64,000 nt of DNA from JAGWAJ01 sp965215155 (GTDB taxonomy: Bacteria > Acidobacteriota > Vicinamibacteria > Vicinamibacterales > UBA8438), in assembly GCA_965215155.1 (NCBI GenBank), contig CBDCCY010000001.1:1612001-1676000 (forward strand), written 5' to 3'. Positions 23,407 through 32,114 of the stretch are shown piece after piece. The notes beneath the pieces were generated by a model that saw only the letters and a program-made list of their open reading frames with translations, was not told where the DNA came from and ran no database searches. Every line of letters begins with the position of its first letter. Within the stretch, counting starts at the first letter, position 1. A program made the position numbers and the translations under genes.

Positions 23407-25098
23407 ATGCTCGCCGCCCGGGTGGCCTCGGCGGTCGTGGGAATCGTCGTGCTCGCCCCTCCGGGGGTGGCGGTGGCGGCGCAGCCGGCGGCGGGGCAGG
23501 GGGCGGCCGCGGCGTCGCTGTCGCCGGTAGCCCTGCCGGACCTCGGTGCCCTCGACGCCGGCGTTCGGCGGCAGTTGAGCGAGGCCCACGCGTCCCTCAC
23601 CGCCGAAGCGGCGCGCGCCGATGCCGGACCGGCGGAGCGGGCGGACGCCTGGGGTGAGCTCGGCATGCTGTACATGTCGGCCCGCCTGGCGGACGAGGCG
23701 GCGCGCTGTTTCGCGAACGGGCAGGTCCTGGCCCCGGCCGACGCGCGCTGGCCCTATTACCTGGGGCACATCCGGAAGAACACCGGCGACATCGCCGGCG
23801 CGGCCCAGAGCTTCGAGCGCGCCCGCGAGCTGCAGCCGGGCGACCTGGCCTCCCTGGTCTGGCTGGGCCGGGTACTGCTGGACCTCGCCCGGCCCGACGA
23901 GGCCGCGGAGCACTTCGCCCGCGCGGCGGTGGTCCATCCGAATCAGCCGGTGGTGCGGTTCGAGCTGGGCCGCGCCGCCCTGGCCCGGCGGGACTACCAG
24001 CGGGCCGTGGAGTACCTGAGCGCCGTCCTCGTGCTGGTCCCGGACGCCACGGTCGTTCACTACCCCCTCGCGATGGCCTACCGCGGGGCCGGCGACGTCG
24101 ACCGCGCCGCGCATCACCTGGAGCGCCGCGGGGGCCGCGGCACCCGCGGCTACTCGACCGGGATTGCGGTCGGCATGCCCGACCCGCTGCTCCGGGCGCT
24201 CGACGGCCTGATCGAGACGCCGCAGTCGCACCGCGACCGCGGCCTCGACGCCGCGGCGCTCCTGGACTGGCCGGAGGCGGTGCGGCACTACCGGCTGGCC
24301 GTCGAGGCGGAGCCGGACTACGCAGCGATGCGCGTCAACCTCGGCACGGCGCTCGAGCGGGTCGGCGACGCGCGCGGCGCGCTGGCGGAGTACGACGCGG
24401 CGCTGCGCCTCGACCCGGGCTTGTGGGAGGCCTGGTACGGCCGGGGCGACCTGCTGGAGCGGGGTGGCCGCGACGACGAGGCGATCGCCAGCTTCCGCTC
24501 GGCGATCGCCGAGAATCCGACGTTCGTGGCCGCGCACCTCCGGCTGGGCGACGCTCTGCGCCGCACGGACCGGCTCGAAGAGGCGCTGGCGCACTACCGA
24601 CGTGTCCTGGCCCTGCACCCCGCAGACTCCGGCGCACGCTTCGGGGAGGCGATGGCGCTCGTCCGGCTCGGCCGCTACGCCGCGGCGCGCGACCGGCTGG
24701 AGGAGGCGCTGCGGGTCCTTCCCGATCAGCCGATGTTCGGCCCGGCGCTCGCCCGCGTTCTCGCCGCGGCGCCCGACGACTCGGTGCGGGACGGCGCGCG
24801 GGCCTGGGAGCTGGTGGCGGGGCTGGCCGACGATCAGCAGCACCCCGGCGTCTTCGAGACCCTCGCGATGGCCCTGGCCGAGGTGGGCTACTTCGACCTC
24901 GCCCTCGACTGGCAACGCCTGGCGATGACGACCGCCGCCCGCGCGGGCCGCGCCGACGTCGCCCGGCAGATGGCGGCCAGCCTCGCCCTCTACGCCAGCC
25001 GTCAGCCGTCCCGCACCCCGTGGCGGGACGACGATCCCGACCACCGGCCGGGGCCGCCCGTCGACCCCGACCTGCTCGGACCCGGGCCGGCGCCCTGA
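23407..25098 (+). CDS. Secreted TPR protein 1
   Basis: A 563-aa protein with a GGGAGGG site before the ATG and a signal peptide ending near AVAAQP. After a short linker (VALPDLGALDAGVRRQL) it consists of TPR units to about residue 460. Signature blocks shared with the TPR proteins at 28394 and 39089 are YYLGHI, ASLVWLGR and VVHYPLAMAYRG. The C-terminus ends with RTPWRDDDPDHRPGP, also found in the third copy. It is co-transcribed with the FG-GAP gene upstream and followed after 162 bp by the TonB receptor. A role as partner or assembly factor for the FG-GAP protein is inferred from the repeated pairing. Confidence 0.88.
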   Translation: MLAARVASAVVGIVVLAPPGVAVAAQPAAGQGAAAASLSPVALPDLGALDAGVRRQLSEAHASLTAEAARADAGPAERADAWGELGMLYMSARLADEAARCFANGQVLAPADARWPYYLGHIRKNTGDIAGAAQSFERARELQPGDLASLVWLGRVLLDLARPDEAAEHFARAAVVHPNQPVVRFELGRAALARRDYQRAVEYLSAVLVLVPDATVVHYPLAMAYRGAGDVDRAAHHLERRGGRGTRGYSTGIAVGMPDPLLRALDGLIETPQSHRDRGLDAAALLDWPEAVRHYRLAVEAEPDYAAMRVNLGTALERVGDARGALAEYDAALRLDPGLWEAWYGRGDLLERGGRDDEAIASFRSAIAENPTFVAAHLRLGDALRRTDRLEEALAHYRRVLALHPADSGARFGEAMALVRLGRYAAARDRLEEALRVLPDQPMFGPALARVLAAAPDDSVRDGARAWELVAGLADDQQHPGVFETLAMALAEVGYFDLALDWQRLAMTTAARAGRADVARQMAASLALYASRQPSRTPWRDDDPDHRPGPPVDPDLLGPGPAP

Positions 25099-25260
25099 GG
25101 GCCGTCGCGGCGAATGCCTGCCGGATCGTCTCCCTCCGCACCCGTTCCCGGGCGCCCGGCGTTTGCGTTCCCGTCGCCAACGTGCTACGTCTAAGCACTG
25201 TTCGTTCGGCGACGTGGTTTCGGCGTAGGTCGGGTGTCACTCTCGGCGAAGGGAGGAAAG

Positions 25261-28163
25261 ATGCATCGACTTGGCGTTTGGATCGCAGTCGTCTCGGCAG
25301 GGGCGCTCCTGCTTCCGGCGACTGCCGGAGCGCAAGGTGGCTCCATCTCCGGCCTCGTGGAGGACACGACGGGCGGAATCCTGCCCGGCGTGACGGTGGA
25401 GGCGGACAGCCCGGTCAACATCGAGGGCACCATCACCGCGTTCACGGACGGCGCCGGCCGCTTCACGATCATCAACTTGCGGCCCGGCACCTACACCGTC
25501 ACCTTCACGCTGCCCGGTTTCAACACGTTCATCCGCGAAGGGATCGTGCTGATCGGCGACTCGGCGGTGCAGGTGAACGCGTCGTTGGCGGTCGGCGCCC
25601 TCGAGGAGACGGTGACCGTCTCCGGCGAATCGCCGGTGGTCGACGTACAGCAGGTGCGGCGGCAGTTCGTGGCGACGCGGCAGATGATGGACGTGCTGCC
25701 CGCGGCGCGGACGTTCCACGCGCGGGCCCTGCTGATTCCCGGCGTCCGCAACGCCGGCATGTCCGAAGGGCAGTACTGGCCGGCCGTGCACGGGTCGACG
25801 ACGCGCGACTCCCAGACGATGAACGACGGGATGCGGGCGAACAGCACCGTCGACGACGGGCAGTTCCAGATGGGCTGGGAGATGAACGACGCGGCGACGG
25901 CCGAGCTGACGTACGAGGCGGGGGGCGCCCCGGCCGAGGCCCAGGTCGGCGGCGTCATCCAGAACGCCATCCCGAAGGAGGGCGGCAACACGTTCTCCGG
26001 GACGTGGTTCACCTACTACGGGGCCGAGGCGTTCTCGAGCGACAACCGCAAGGACCCCGCGCTCAGGGAGCTGCTCGGGGAGCCGAACCGGCTGTCCTAC
26101 GACTACGACACGAACCCCGCGTTCGGAGGCCGCTTCATCCGGGACCGGCTGTGGTTCTTCACCGCCTTCCGCGGTCAGGACCAGAAGACCTGGGCGAACG
26201 ACACCTACTTCGCGGACGCGACGACGGGCGAGTGCCGCCCGAGGGCAATCGACTGCTCCTACACGCCGGCGAGTCAGGACGTGTTCGGCGCCGAGCCCGG
26301 GTCGCAGGCCTTCAACCGGACCTTCGGCATCACGGGGCTGCTCCGACTGACGAATCAGATCGATGACCGTCACAAGTGGCGCCTCGGGTTCGAGCGCGTG
26401 AACCGGCAGCACCCGCTGTGGAACACCGACAACACGCGGCCGCCGGAGTCGTCCAACCGCATCATGCAGCCGACCGGCTACCACGCGCAGAGCCGCTGGA
26501 CGTCGTCGCTCTCGAACCGCCTGCTGGTCGAGGCCGGCTACTCGACGCAGTACAACAAGTGGCGGCGCGAGCCGCACGACTGGAACCCGAGCGCTTCCTC
26601 GACCTACGACCTGTCGACGGGCACGTGGGCGGCGGCTTCTGGATCACCGGCTGGCAGCCCGAGAAGAGCCACTACATCAAGACGTCCTTGTCGTACGTGA
26701 CCGGGTCGCACAACCTGAAGCTGGGCGTCGAGCACCGCTGGGGCTCGATCGGGCTCGACCAGCCGATGCACGCGGACGTCCGCACCTACTACTACTACGG
26801 CGACGATCCGGTCGGCATCCAGGTGCTCTCGACGCCGGTCGGGAACTACGAGGGCCGGATCAACTTCGACACCGGGATCTTCGCGCAGGACTCCTGGACG
26901 CTCGGCAACTGGACGCTGAACCTCGGCACGCGGGCCGACTTCTTCAGCTCGGAGGTGCCGCCGCAGCAGGCGGGCGCCGGCACGTGGGTCCCGGAGCGCA
27001 ACTTCCCCCGCTACGCGGGCCCGCGGTGGAACACCATCGTGGGGCGGATCGGGGTGGCCTACGACGTGTTCGGCGACGGCCGGACGGCCATCAAGGGCAC
27101 GGCGCACCAGTACGTGTCGCAAGAGTCGACGCGGCTCGCGCTGGAGCGCAACCCGATGTCGAGCTACACCTGGTCGGCGAACCAGGAGTTCCGCTCGTGG
27201 AACGACGCCGACGGCAACCGGTCCGTGGTCGGGCCGGACGGCCGTGTCCAGTACGAGGAAGTCGGCGCCTCTCCGAACGAGAACTTCGGGACCGACCGGG
27301 ACATCATCGGCCTCGATCTGGCCGGCCGGGAGGGGAACTGGGAGTACAACGCCCAGATCCAGCACGAGCTGCTTTCGGGCGTCTCGGCGACCTTCGGGTG
27401 GTACCGCCGCAACTACCACAACATGTGGCACCGGGACAACCGGCTGCAGGGGGACGACGACTTCACCGCGTTCCAGTTCATGGGGCCGGTGGACGACCGG
27501 CTCGGGCAGTGGAGCAACTACGCCTACACGCTCTACAACCTGGACCCCGAGGTGTTCGGGCAGGTGTCGAAGTACGTCACGACCTCGAGCATGAACGACC
27601 GGGTCTACGACGGCTTCGAGTTCGTCCTCGACGGCCGCATGTCGAACGGGGCGTTCTTTGGCGGGAGCTTCACGACGGAGCGTACTTTCCTCAACGAGTG
27701 CGACGTCGACGAGATCACGAACCCGATCTGGCGCAGCTACCGGCAGTGGTGCGATTCCCCGCGGGCGTGGCAGACGATGTACAAGGCCCACGGCGCCTAC
27801 CCGCTGCCGGGAGGGGTGATCATCAGCACCTTCATCCAGGGGTACCCGGGTCCGAACCTCGACGCCAACCTCAACATCACGGAGCTGCCGGACGGCACCC
27901 CGCTCACCGGCGGGCAGCGCATTACGCTCGACCTGCTGCCGCACGAGGTGCTGTTCATGCCGTATCAGCGGAAGGTGGACATCCGGCTGATGCGGCGCTT
28001 CAACATCGGGAACACGACGATCGCGCCGGTGATGGACCTGTTCAACCTGTTCAACGCGAACACCGAGACCGCCGTCAACCCGGTGTACGGCCCTCAGTGG
28101 CAGGAGATCCGGAACATCATGCAGGCCCGCTACATGCGGCTCGGCCTGGAGCTGGAGTGGTAG
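25261..28163 (+). pseudogene. Oar-like TonB-dependent receptor 1, broken by a one-base deletion
   Basis: From ATG 25261 (GGGAGGAAAG upstream) one frame runs through a signal peptide, a carboxypeptidase-regulatory-like domain (about 25-110) and plug into the barrel, then leaves frame near 26626-26632 and ends at 26700. A second frame continues to 28163 with the rest of the barrel and a terminal ELEW. The intact paralog at 32115-35045 reads TGTWGGGFWITGW at this place; here the G run after the Trp codon has three Gs instead of four. Restoring one G gives about 967 aa, against 976 in the paralog. The protein would be an outer-membrane transporter driven by TonB. Either the gene is a recent pseudogene or the consensus lacks one base. 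No slippery heptamer was seen. Confidence 0.85.
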
Positions 28164-28202
28164 CGGCCGCTCCGTAGCCGCGCATCGAACGGCGAAGCCT
28201 CA

Positions 28203-28241
28203 CGGGCGCCGGCCTTTCACGGGCCGGCGCCCGTTTTCTTT
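28203..28241 (+). terminator. Rho-independent terminator after TonB receptor 1
   Basis: A perfect 12-bp stem (CGGGCGCCGGCC / GGCCGGCGCCCG) with a 7-nt loop is followed by TTTTCTTT, 40 bp after the receptor stop. A very similar stem follows the second receptor. Confidence 0.85.
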
Positions 28242-28393
28242 GGGGCGCGGGGCGTCGGGCAGGACCTCGAGGCTGATGACTCGGCACGGGGGAGTACCGG
28301 CGGAGCCCCGGAGCTCGCGCACGTTCGACTTGTTGCGGCCCGCGACGAGGAGCGCCACGTCGTCCGGCAGGGGCGCCGACGCGGCTGCGGCTC

Positions 28394-30019
28394 TTACGGC
28401 AGCTCGTCCGGGGTCCAGGGCTGCCGGCAGGGGAGTCCGCGCTCGTAGCGGCGGAGGTTGGCGCCCAGGGCGGTCGCCGTATCCCGCAGGCCGGACTGGC
28501 TGGCCGCCGCGATCAGATCGCGCTGCACGGTCGCCGCCTCGCCGTAGCGCCCGACCTCGGCCAGTGCCATGGCCAGGGTCTCGCCGAGCACGAGGCTCTG
28601 CTCGGTCTGCGCCAGGCCTTCGACGATGGCGAGCGCGCGTCGGCCGTCGCGGACTCCATCGTCGGGGGCGGCAGCCAGCAGGCGCGCCAGCGGGTGGGTG
28701 AACCGCGAACGCTGCTCGGGGAAGTCGTCCGCCGCCCGTTCGAGCTGCTCGCCGGCCTCCGCGTACCGCTCCAGCCGGACCAGGTTCATCGCCACGCCGA
28801 ACACCGCGTCGGGGCGCGCGGGATCGAGCTCAGGTACGCGTGCGTACTCCGCCAGCGCCTCCTCCGGCCGGCCGCTGCGTCCCAGGACGCCCGCGAACGC
28901 GACGCGGGCTCGCGCATCATCCGGATCGCTCTCCAGTGCCGCGGCCAGGATGGTGACCGCCTCTTCGCTCCGGCCGCTCGCGTCGAGCAGCTCGCCGAGC
29001 GTGACCTGCGCGGCGCCGAACTCCGGCGCCCCCGGTCCGACCCGCCGCAGTTGATCCTCCGCGCCGCGCAGGTCGCCCATCCGCCACAGGGCCCTCCCGA
29101 GTCGCTGGCGGAGGTCCGCGTTTGCGGGATCGAGCGCCAGAGCCCGCTCGAACAGGTCGGCGGCCGCCGCCCATTGGCCGGCGTCGAAGGCGAAGCGCCC
29201 GCGGGCCCCGTACGCCGCCGCGCTCTCGAGGAGGTCGTCGAGCGCGGTCATCAGCGGGTCGGCGGGCTGGGCCTCGACCGTTCCGGGAACGGTCAGGTGG
29301 CGATCGGCCCGTTCCATCTCCCCGAGGCCGCGCCAGGCGAGCCCGAGCGGGTAGTGGATGGCGGAAGCGCCGGGGTGGAGCTCGAGCGCGCGCTCCAGGG
29401 CCTCGACCGCGGGGCGCAGCTCTCCGGCCGCCAGCGCCACGCGCCCGGCGCCGTACCACGCCGCGGCGGAGGCGGGGTCGACGGCCACGGCGCGCGCGAA
29501 GAGCGGCTGAGCGTCGTCCGGCTGCCCCAGCGCGAGGTAGGCGTCGCCGAGCCAGACCAGGGTGGCGAGGTCGTCCGGCGCGAGCTCGCGCGCGTGCTCG
29601 AAGCTCGCCGCCGACTCGGCAAGCGGGCCCAGGTTGCGGTACAGGTGCCCGAGGTAGTAGGCCCAGCGCCGGTCGCTCGGATCGAGGGCGAGGGCGTTGC
29701 GGTAGTACGGCTCGGCCGTCGGGAGGTCGCGCGCGGCCATGAGGAGGTTGGCCATCTCCCCGTACGCCCGGCTGAGCTCGCGCGCCGTCGCACCGGAATC
29801 GTCGATCCTCTCCCGGAGCGTGTCGTGTACGGCGCGCATCTGGGCCTCGACCCCGGCCTCCATCGTCGAGAAGTCGGGCACGGGAACGGGCTGCAAGCCG
29901 AGCCCCGGCGGCGGAGGGAGCAGCGCGCCGGCTGTCGCTCCGCCTCCGGGGGAGCCGCAGGCGACGGCGGCGACGACGATCGCGATCGCGGGCGGCAGGA
30001 GCCGCCGGGTCGCCCTCAT
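28394..30019 (-). CDS. TPR lipoprotein 2
   Basis: A 541-aa protein starting at ATG 30019, overlapping the stop of the FG-GAP gene upstream as ATGA. The N-terminus (AIAIVVAAVACGSPGGG) has a lipobox ending in cysteine, so it should be lipid-anchored. TPR units fill most of the rest. Blocks YYLGHLYRNLG, ATLVWLGDAYLALG and AIHYPLGLAWRGLG mark it as a relative of the TPR proteins at 23407 and 39089. The C-terminus keeps PCRQPW but lacks the DDPDHRPGP tail of the other two. Probable partner of the adjacent FG-GAP lipoprotein, by coupling and by analogy with the first pair. Confidence 0.88.
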   Translation of the reverse strand: MRATRRLLPPAIAIVVAAVACGSPGGGATAGALLPPPPGLGLQPVPVPDFSTMEAGVEAQMRAVHDTLRERIDDSGATARELSRAYGEMANLLMAARDLPTAEPYYRNALALDPSDRRWAYYLGHLYRNLGPLAESAASFEHARELAPDDLATLVWLGDAYLALGQPDDAQPLFARAVAVDPASAAAWYGAGRVALAAGELRPAVEALERALELHPGASAIHYPLGLAWRGLGEMERADRHLTVPGTVEAQPADPLMTALDDLLESAAAYGARGRFAFDAGQWAAAADLFERALALDPANADLRQRLGRALWRMGDLRGAEDQLRRVGPGAPEFGAAQVTLGELLDASGRSEEAVTILAAALESDPDDARARVAFAGVLGRSGRPEEALAEYARVPELDPARPDAVFGVAMNLVRLERYAEAGEQLERAADDFPEQRSRFTHPLARLLAAAPDDGVRDGRRALAIVEGLAQTEQSLVLGETLAMALAEVGRYGEAATVQRDLIAAASQSGLRDTATALGANLRRYERGLPCRQPWTPDELP

Positions 30020-31788
30020 CGCGATTCGCCGCTTCCTTCCGTGAGCGTCGTCCACTGGTCGGCGGCGACCCCGTTCCAGGTTTCCCAGGCTCCCCCGGAC
30101 CACTGCACGTGCACGGTGGCCGGCGCCGCCGATTCCCCCAGACCCACGAGAACCCGCGGGTCGTTCGCGGACGCGTAGCTGCCGTCGCTGCGCGCCCGGC
30201 GCCAGAGCGCCATCTCCCCCGGACGCTCGACGCGTACGCGCGCCCCCAGCATGTCGCGGCCGCCGGCCCCCACCAGGCGCAGGCCCAGCCAGTGCGACCG
30301 GTTCCCGACGGCGTTCATCAGCAGTCGCGCCGGCCCGGCCAGGTTCGTGACGAGAACGTCCGTGTCTCCGTCGTTGTCGACGTCGCCGAAGGCCGCGCCG
30401 CGGCTCACCTCGAGCAGCCCGAACGCCGCGCCGGCCCGGTCCGTGACGTCCTCCAGCCGCCGGCCGCGATCGTTGCGGAACAGCAGGTTGCGCTCGTCGA
30501 ACGGCAGCGGGTCGCCGGGCGGACCGGGGACGGGCTCGATGGCCCCGTTGGCGACCGCGACGTCGAGCCAGCCGTCGTTGTCGAAGTCGATCCACGCCGT
30601 GCCCCAGCCGCTGTAGCCGAAGCTGGCGGCGTGGTAGCCCGACGGCGCGCTCCAGTCCTCGAACAGGCCCCCGCCGTCGTTCCTGTAGAGGTTGTGCCCC
30701 TCGCGCGGGAGATGCGTCATGGTGAGGTCTTCGTCGCCGTCGTTGTCGAAGTCGCCCGCGTCCACCCCCATGCTCGCCTCGGGGCGTCCGTCGGCGCTGA
30801 CCGCGGTGCCGGAGAACCGCGCCCGATTCGTGAACGTGCCGTCGCCGTCGTTCATCCAGAGCACGTTGTCCACCTGGTCGTTGGCGACGTAGATGTCGAT
30901 CCAGCCGTCGCCGTCGAAGTCGGCCGTCGAGATGCCGAGCGCCGGCGCCGGCGGCTCCCGGCCCAGGGCGGCGGCGGTGACGTCGGCGAACGTCCCGTCG
31001 CCCCGGTTGCGGTAGAGGCGGTCCGCCTGCGGCGGGAACGACTTGGGGCCGCAGTGCACACGCCGGCCGGTCAGGCCGGTGCACTCGGGGTCGGTGTCGA
31101 ACGCGTATTCCAGGTAGTTGCCGACGTAGAGATCGAGCCAGCCGTCACGATCGATGTCCACGAACGAGGCCGAGACGCCCCAGCCCGGATCGTCCGTGCC
31201 GCTGGCGGCCGAGACATCCGTGAACGTGCCGTCGCCGTTGTTGCGGTAGAGCCGGTTCGGGCCCAGGTTGGTGAGGTAGAGGTCGACGCGGCCGTCGTTG
31301 TCGAAGTCGCCGGCGGCGACCCCCATGCCGTGTCCGCGGGCGGCGATCCCGCTCTCCGCCGTGACGTCGGCGAAGCTCGGCGTACGGGTTCCGTCGGCCG
31401 CGACGTCGAGGTCGTTGCGGTACAGACGACCGCGCGGGGGAAGCGGGCCGACCGGTTCGAGCAGGGCGTCGGCCAGAGTCTTCCCGTCGCCCATCATCTG
31501 GCCCTGGACGAAGTACGCGTCCAGATCGCCGTCGCTGTCGTAGTCGAGCAGGCCGACGCCCGCCGGCATCATCTCCGGGGCGTAGAACTCGCCCGACATC
31601 CCGTTGAAGTGCACGAAGTCGAGGCCGGCGGACGCGGCGCGCTCGACGAACCAGTCGTTCGGGCCGGGGGCGGCTTCCGAGACCGAAGCGAAGCCGCCGG
31701 CGCCGGCCGAACCGGGGTCGGCGGGGCCGTCCGTGCACGCGGCGAGCACGAGCGCCGCGAGACACCAGCGTGATCGCGCCTTGGTCAT
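30016..31788 (-). CDS. FG-GAP/ASPIC-UnbV lipoprotein 2
   Basis: A 590-aa protein. The N-terminus WCLAALVLAACTDGP contains a lipobox, so the protein is predicted to be lipid-anchored, unlike its relative at 21655. FG-GAP units with Asp-rich loops (DYDSDGDLDAYF, DFDNDGRVDLYL, DIDRDGWLDLYV, DVDNDGDTDVLV) precede an ASPIC/UnbV domain (SHWLGLRLVG to VQWSGGAWETW). It shares FVHFNGMSGE and GKTLADALL with the first copy. It overlaps the TPR gene by four bases and is divergent from the second TonB receptor, with a 326-bp regulatory gap between them. Confidence 0.9.
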   Translation of the reverse strand: MTKARSRWCLAALVLAACTDGPADPGSAGAGGFASVSEAAPGPNDWFVERAASAGLDFVHFNGMSGEFYAPEMMPAGVGLLDYDSDGDLDAYFVQGQMMGDGKTLADALLEPVGPLPPRGRLYRNDLDVAADGTRTPSFADVTAESGIAARGHGMGVAAGDFDNDGRVDLYLTNLGPNRLYRNNGDGTFTDVSAASGTDDPGWGVSASFVDIDRDGWLDLYVGNYLEYAFDTDPECTGLTGRRVHCGPKSFPPQADRLYRNRGDGTFADVTAAALGREPPAPALGISTADFDGDGWIDIYVANDQVDNVLWMNDGDGTFTNRARFSGTAVSADGRPEASMGVDAGDFDNDGDEDLTMTHLPREGHNLYRNDGGGLFEDWSAPSGYHAASFGYSGWGTAWIDFDNDGWLDVAVANGAIEPVPGPPGDPLPFDERNLLFRNDRGRRLEDVTDRAGAAFGLLEVSRGAAFGDVDNDGDTDVLVTNLAGPARLLMNAVGNRSHWLGLRLVGAGGRDMLGARVRVERPGEMALWRRARSDGSYASANDPRVLVGLGESAAPATVHVQWSGGAWETWNGVAADQWTTLTEGSGESR

Positions 31789-32114
31789 GCTCGCTTCCGC
31801 ACGTACCCTAATACGCGCGCGCTGGCGAGATCCATACCGGGCGCGGCCCTGCGACGCGGGCCGGCGAATCCGGGAATCGGGATCCGCGGGATCCGACTCG
31901 CCGTATGGACCCGGATGCCTCTTCGGTCTATCGGTAGCGGAACGGCCGACCTTTAGTGTCTTGAGACGGACAGAATAGGACTTTGGCGACCATCGTGAAG
32001 GAATGTTGCCTCTGGCATGCCATTCGCATTAGAGTGTCGCGTTCACCGCTGGCAGTGGGCCGGCGGGCAGGGAGTATTGCGAGTCGGTCCGCTGCAGCAA
32101 GGAGGGGACAGAGG
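31789..32114. other. Divergent intergenic region, 326 bp
   Basis: This gap separates the FG-GAP lipoprotein gene (-) from the second TonB receptor gene (+). No credible gene is present. The right half holds a promoter-like pair at 32006-32035 with the palindrome TGGCATGCCA (32013-32022) inside its spacer. Towards the left end, a TATTAG hexamer on the minus strand could serve the lipoprotein gene but lacks a -35 partner. The purine-rich GGAGGGGACAGAGG directly before 32115 is the receptor's ribosome site. Confidence 0.5.
32006..32035 (+). promoter_or_regulatory. Promoter-like pair with palindrome in spacer, TonB receptor 2
   Basis: TTGCCT (32006-32011) and TAGAGT (32030-32035) each match consensus at four of six positions, with an 18-bp spacer. 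The spacer contains the perfect 10-bp palindrome TGGCATGCCA, a possible operator. The predicted leader is about 70 nt. Confidence 0.33.

Noticed and set aside
21637..25044. Minus-strand open frame of about 1,135 codons
   Set aside because: It lies wholly opposite the FG-GAP and TPR genes, which have clear domains, signal peptides and start sites.
26600..26660. Programmed ribosomal frameshift in TonB receptor 1
   Set aside because: No slippery heptamer or downstream pseudoknot is evident, and the paralog needs no frameshift.
28240..28393. Coding-like stretch on the minus strand between the terminator and TPR gene 2
   Set aside because: It reads for about 50 codons without a stop but has no ribosome site or recognisable domain, and lies directly against a terminator. 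It could be a remnant but cannot be supported.
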